Part shown: positions 33,178-35,540 of the stretch, one piece after another | How positions within the stretch are numbered: position 1 is the stretch's first letter | Layout: the number at the start of each line of letters is the position of its first letter | Source of the DNA: Sphingomonas sp. dw_22 | Lineage (GTDB): Bacteria > Pseudomonadota > Alphaproteobacteria > Sphingomonadales > Sphingomonadaceae | DNA: 35,540 bases | Reading direction: 5' to 3' | Assembly (NCBI RefSeq): GCF_018449795.1 | Contig: NZ_JAAVVE010000044.1 | Span: 1-35,540 of the forward strand | The notes under the pieces: generated by a model | The model's database searches: none | What the model saw: the letters and a program-made list of their open reading frames with translations, nothing else | Told to the model about the DNA's origin: nothing | Position numbers and translations under genes: made by a program

Positions 33178-33984
33178 TCAGTGCGCCGCAGGCGTCGCCT
33201 TGGTCACCTTGTCCTGGTTCTTCTGGATCAGCTCATAGGCGTGCTGATACCAGTCGGTGCCCGGATAATTGGCGCCGAGCACCGCCGCCGACTTCTGCGC
33301 CTCGCCCGGCACGCCGAGCTCGAGATAGCATTCGGTCAGGCGCATCAGCGCCTCGGGCACGTGCGTCGTCATCTGATAATTCTCGACCACGGCGCGGAAG
33401 CGGATCACCGCCGCCAGCCACTGGCCGCGCGTCTCGTAGAAGCGGCCGATCTCCATTTCCTTGCCCGCAAGGTGATCGCGGACAAGGTCCATCTTCAGCC
33501 GGGCGTCGGCCGAATATTTGGTGTTCGGATAGCGGCGCGTGAGCTCGCCCAGCGAATCGAGCGCCTGCTGCGTGATCTTCTGGTCGCGCGTCACGTCGCT
33601 GATCTGCTCGTAATAGCTGAGCCCGATCAGATAATAGGCATAGGGCGCGTCGCGGTTGCCCGGATGCACCGCCAGGAAACGCTGCGCCGATGCGATCGCC
33701 TGCGCATAATCCTGGTTCAGATAATAGCTGAAGGCGCCCATGAGCTGCGCGCGGCGCGCCCAGACCGAATAGGGATGCTGGCGCTCCACCTCGTCGAACA
33801 GCGCGGCCGCCAGCTTGTACTGGTGCTGGTCGAGCCGCTGCTTGGCCGCCGAATAGAGCGTGCCCACGTCGCGCGCGACATAAGGCAGATCCCGTCCGGA
33901 ATTGCGCTTGGCGCAACCGGCGACGGAAAAGGCGAGCACCGGGATAAGCGCGAACGCAAGCGCGCGAGGCAGGGGGATACGCAT
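33178..33984 (-). CDS. bamD: outer-membrane assembly lipoprotein BamD
   Basis: A 268-residue lipoprotein: leader of about 23 residues ending in the lipobox VAGC (Cys24), then five TPR-like repeats with the BamD patterns LPYVARDVGTLYSAAKQRLD, FDEVERQHPYSVWARRAQLM, RFLAVHPGNRDAPYAYYLIGLSYYEQI and LTRRYPNTKYSADARLKM. It joins BamA in the machine that inserts outer-membrane beta-barrels. In many alphaproteobacteria lpxC lies directly upstream; here the upstream neighbour is a divergent mannose-6-phosphate isomerase and lpxC is absent. Confidence 0.95.
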   Translation of the reverse strand: MRIPLPRALAFALIPVLAFSVAGCAKRNSGRDLPYVARDVGTLYSAAKQRLDQHQYKLAAALFDEVERQHPYSVWARRAQLMGAFSYYLNQDYAQAIASAQRFLAVHPGNRDAPYAYYLIGLSYYEQISDVTRDQKITQQALDSLGELTRRYPNTKYSADARLKMDLVRDHLAGKEMEIGRFYETRGQWLAAVIRFRAVVENYQMTTHVPEALMRLTECYLELGVPGEAQKSAAVLGANYPGTDWYQHAYELIQKNQDKVTKATPAAH

Positions 33985-34174
33985 GACCGGGGGTCTTAGC
34001 CCGGTCCGGTGGCCGCAAACAATCCTTTTCGCGGCGGCTTTGTGTCAGGCGGCGCCGGCCGGGTGGGGGAGCGGGCCGGCGCCGCTTTCGGCGTGGGCCG
34101 AACGAAAAGCCGCGGGATCGCGGGAAGCGAAAATGCGTTACGGTGGGCGAACGTTCTTGCCGGGAGAGATTCGA

Positions 34175-34999
34175 GTGACTGCAACGCTTCTCGCCACCCA
34201 CCGCGTGGAGAAACCCTGGGGCCGCCACCGCCTCTGGCCGGGCTTCGCCGATCCGGCGGCGGACAGCGATCCGGTGGGCGAGATCTGGTTCCAGACACCG
34301 GGCGACAGCACGCCCGACCTGCTCATCAAATACCTCTTCACCAGCGAGAAGCTGTCGGTGCAGGTCCATCCGAACGACGAGCAGGCGCACGCCGCCGGCC
34401 TGCCGCGCGGCAAGGACGAATGCTGGGTGATCCTGGATGCCGAGCCCGATTCGACGATCGCGCTGGGGACGAAGGCGCCGGTGGACCGCGAGACGCTGCG
34501 CGCCGCCGCGCTCGACGGTTCGATCGAGGAGCTGCTCGACTGGAAACCGGTCAAGGCCGGCGACTTCCTCTACTCCGGCTCGGGCACGATCCACGCGATC
34601 GGCGCGGGGATCACGCTGGTCGAGGTGCAGCAGAACAGCGAGACCACCTATCGCCTCTATGATTACGGCCGCCCGCGCGAGCTGCATCTGGATGCCGGCA
34701 TCGCCGTGTCCGAGCCCGTGCCCTACGTCCCGCATCCGATGCCGGGCAAGGTGGCGGACGATCGCGCGATCCTGGTCGAAGGGCCGAAATTCGTGCTGGA
34801 GCGCTGGGAGGGCGGCCACCGCAAGGTGACGCTGCCCGAAGGCGTCACCGGCTGGCTGGTGCCGCTGAAGGGCGAAGGCGTGGCGGACGGCGTGCCGTTC
34901 CGCGCGGGCGATTGCCTGACGCTCGCGGGCGAAGCCGAGCTGGAGGCGGCGATGGGCAGCGACCTGCTCTTCGCCTATCCCGGCACCCGCCGGATCTGA
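34175..34999 (+). CDS. manA: class I mannose-6-phosphate isomerase
   Basis: A 274-residue short class I isomerase. Zinc ligands lie in LSVQVHPND (Gln63, His65), KDECWVIL (Glu82) and GTIHAIGAG (His140). YRLYDYGRPRELH is the usual pattern after the metal site. It converts mannose-6-P and fructose-6-P, supplying GDP-mannose for surface sugars. The GTG at 34175 has GGGAGAG 8 nt upstream and begins at the family's N-terminus; an ATG at 34134 also lies in frame. It is divergent from bamD across 190 bp. Confidence 0.9.
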   Translation: MTATLLATHRVEKPWGRHRLWPGFADPAADSDPVGEIWFQTPGDSTPDLLIKYLFTSEKLSVQVHPNDEQAHAAGLPRGKDECWVILDAEPDSTIALGTKAPVDRETLRAAALDGSIEELLDWKPVKAGDFLYSGSGTIHAIGAGITLVEVQQNSETTYRLYDYGRPRELHLDAGIAVSEPVPYVPHPMPGKVADDRAILVEGPKFVLERWEGGHRKVTLPEGVTGWLVPLKGEGVADGVPFRAGDCLTLAGEAELEAAMGSDLLFAYPGTRRI

Positions 35000-35094
35000 A
35001 CCATGGCCGTGCGATGAACGCGGCGTAGTTTGCGGTTAACGCAACTGCGCCGCGCCCCGGTACGTTGGTTCCCTGCAACAAGAGGAGGAATGTG

Positions 35095-35540
35095 ATGCGT
35101 ATCATCCTGGCCGCCACGCTGGCCGCCATGGCAATTCCCGCCATGCCGGCAGCCGCCGCCGGCAATCCGCCGGCCGTCCATGCCATCGCCCATGAGGCCG
35201 CTGCCGATGCGCAGCAGCGCCGCTACGATCGCCAGGACCGCCGCGAATGGCGCCGCGATTGGCGCCGCTATCGCAACTACGACTATAACCGCCTGCCGCC
35301 GGGCGAGCGCGGCTATTGGGCCGACGATTATTATCGCGACGGCCGCTATTATCGCGAGCGCCGCCTGACGCGGAACGACCGCATCTATCGCGGCCGCGAC
35401 GGGCGCTATTATTGCCGCCGCACCGACGGCACGACCGGCCTGATCGTGGGCGGCGTCGCCGGCGGCCTGTTCGGCAACGCGCTCTCGAACGGCCGCAATG
35501 CGACGCTGGGCACGCTGCTCGGCGCGGCGGCGGGTGCCGC
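35095..35540 (+). CDS. secreted Arg/Tyr-rich glycine-zipper protein (3' end beyond window)
   Basis: The frame is open to the last base, so the protein is partial (148 codons seen). A Sec leader (residues 1-22) is followed by an Arg/Tyr/Asp-rich mature stretch of about 85 residues (QRRYDRQDRREWRRDWRRY and RYYRERRL), then a Cys in YYCRRTDGTTGL and a glycine-zipper helix IVGGVAGGLFGNAL typical of surface-antigen-like outer-membrane proteins. The start ATG follows AGAGGAGG. Similar small sphingomonad proteins exist, but none has an assigned function. Confidence 0.85.
   Translation, partial: MRIILAATLAAMAIPAMPAAAAGNPPAVHAIAHEAAADAQQRRYDRQDRREWRRDWRRYRNYDYNRLPPGERGYWADDYYRDGRYYRERRLTRNDRIYRGRDGRYYCRRTDGTTGLIVGGVAGGLFGNALSNGRNATLGTLLGAAAGA

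Overview
The window is about 35.5 kb of very GC-rich, gene-dense bacterial chromosome. Gene content points to an alphaproteobacterium of the Sphingomonadales, most likely Sphingomonas or a close relative. Pointers are a DUF1013/TrcR-type regulator, a DUF1192 mini-protein, an alphaproteobacterial-type short class I mannose-6-phosphate isomerase, frequent GTG/TTG starts, and dispersed GC-rich palindromes between genes. The assignment rests on recognising families by eye, not on a database search. I see no rRNA, tRNA, CRISPR array, transposase, integrase or phage gene. Apart from its first 260 bases this is ordinary core chromosome.

Layout. Bases 1-584 hold no intact gene: a poly-C/poly-G tract that looks like a sequence artefact or gap fill, then a 116-bp inverted repeat. 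Bases 585-8149 are all on the minus strand: glutathione-S-transferase-like protein, dienelactone hydrolase, TrcR-like regulator, GT4 glycosyltransferase plus LpxH-like phosphoesterase (an operon), a second GST, and a flotillin with its YqiJ-like membrane partner. Bases 8385-12996 hold a hemerythrin-like protein, a quinone oxidoreductase, DUF1192, clpA and a mini zinc-finger-like protein. Bases 13195-19568 hold a secreted Met-rich protein, a DUF418 membrane protein, a membrane diguanylate cyclase, a one-helix small protein and an acyl-CoA ligase. Bases 19707-29660 hold an aldehyde dehydrogenase, then a long plus-strand run: xseB-ispA-coaD-cyclophilin-queA-EF-hand-CDF transporter-HAD phosphatase-nucleotidyltransferase, a minus-strand cupin, tgt and a four-helix membrane protein. 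Bases 29772-35540 hold a SleB-type cell-wall hydrolase, a small secreted basic protein, recN, bamD, a mannose-6-phosphate isomerase and a secreted glycine-zipper protein cut by the window end.

How the genes work together. The clearest pathway link is queuosine: queA and tgt lie 3.4 kb apart. Between them sit a HAD phosphatase and a RlaP-type nucleotidyltransferase only 2 nt apart, so an RNA-end-processing role is worth testing. Envelope functions recur: LpxH-like and GT4 enzymes, flotillin, BamD, SleB, and several secreted proteins of unknown function. Two near-identical palindromic elements of about 128 bp (12691-12819 and 19572-19698, in opposite orientation) and a smaller 12-13 bp stem family (2252-2283 and 31369-31400) mark gene ends. 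I found no complete new defence or mobile system. The best leads are the queA-to-tgt RNA cluster, the Met-rich secreted protein, the C/CxxC/H mini-protein with its overlapping short upstream ORF, and a possible set of leaderless genes.
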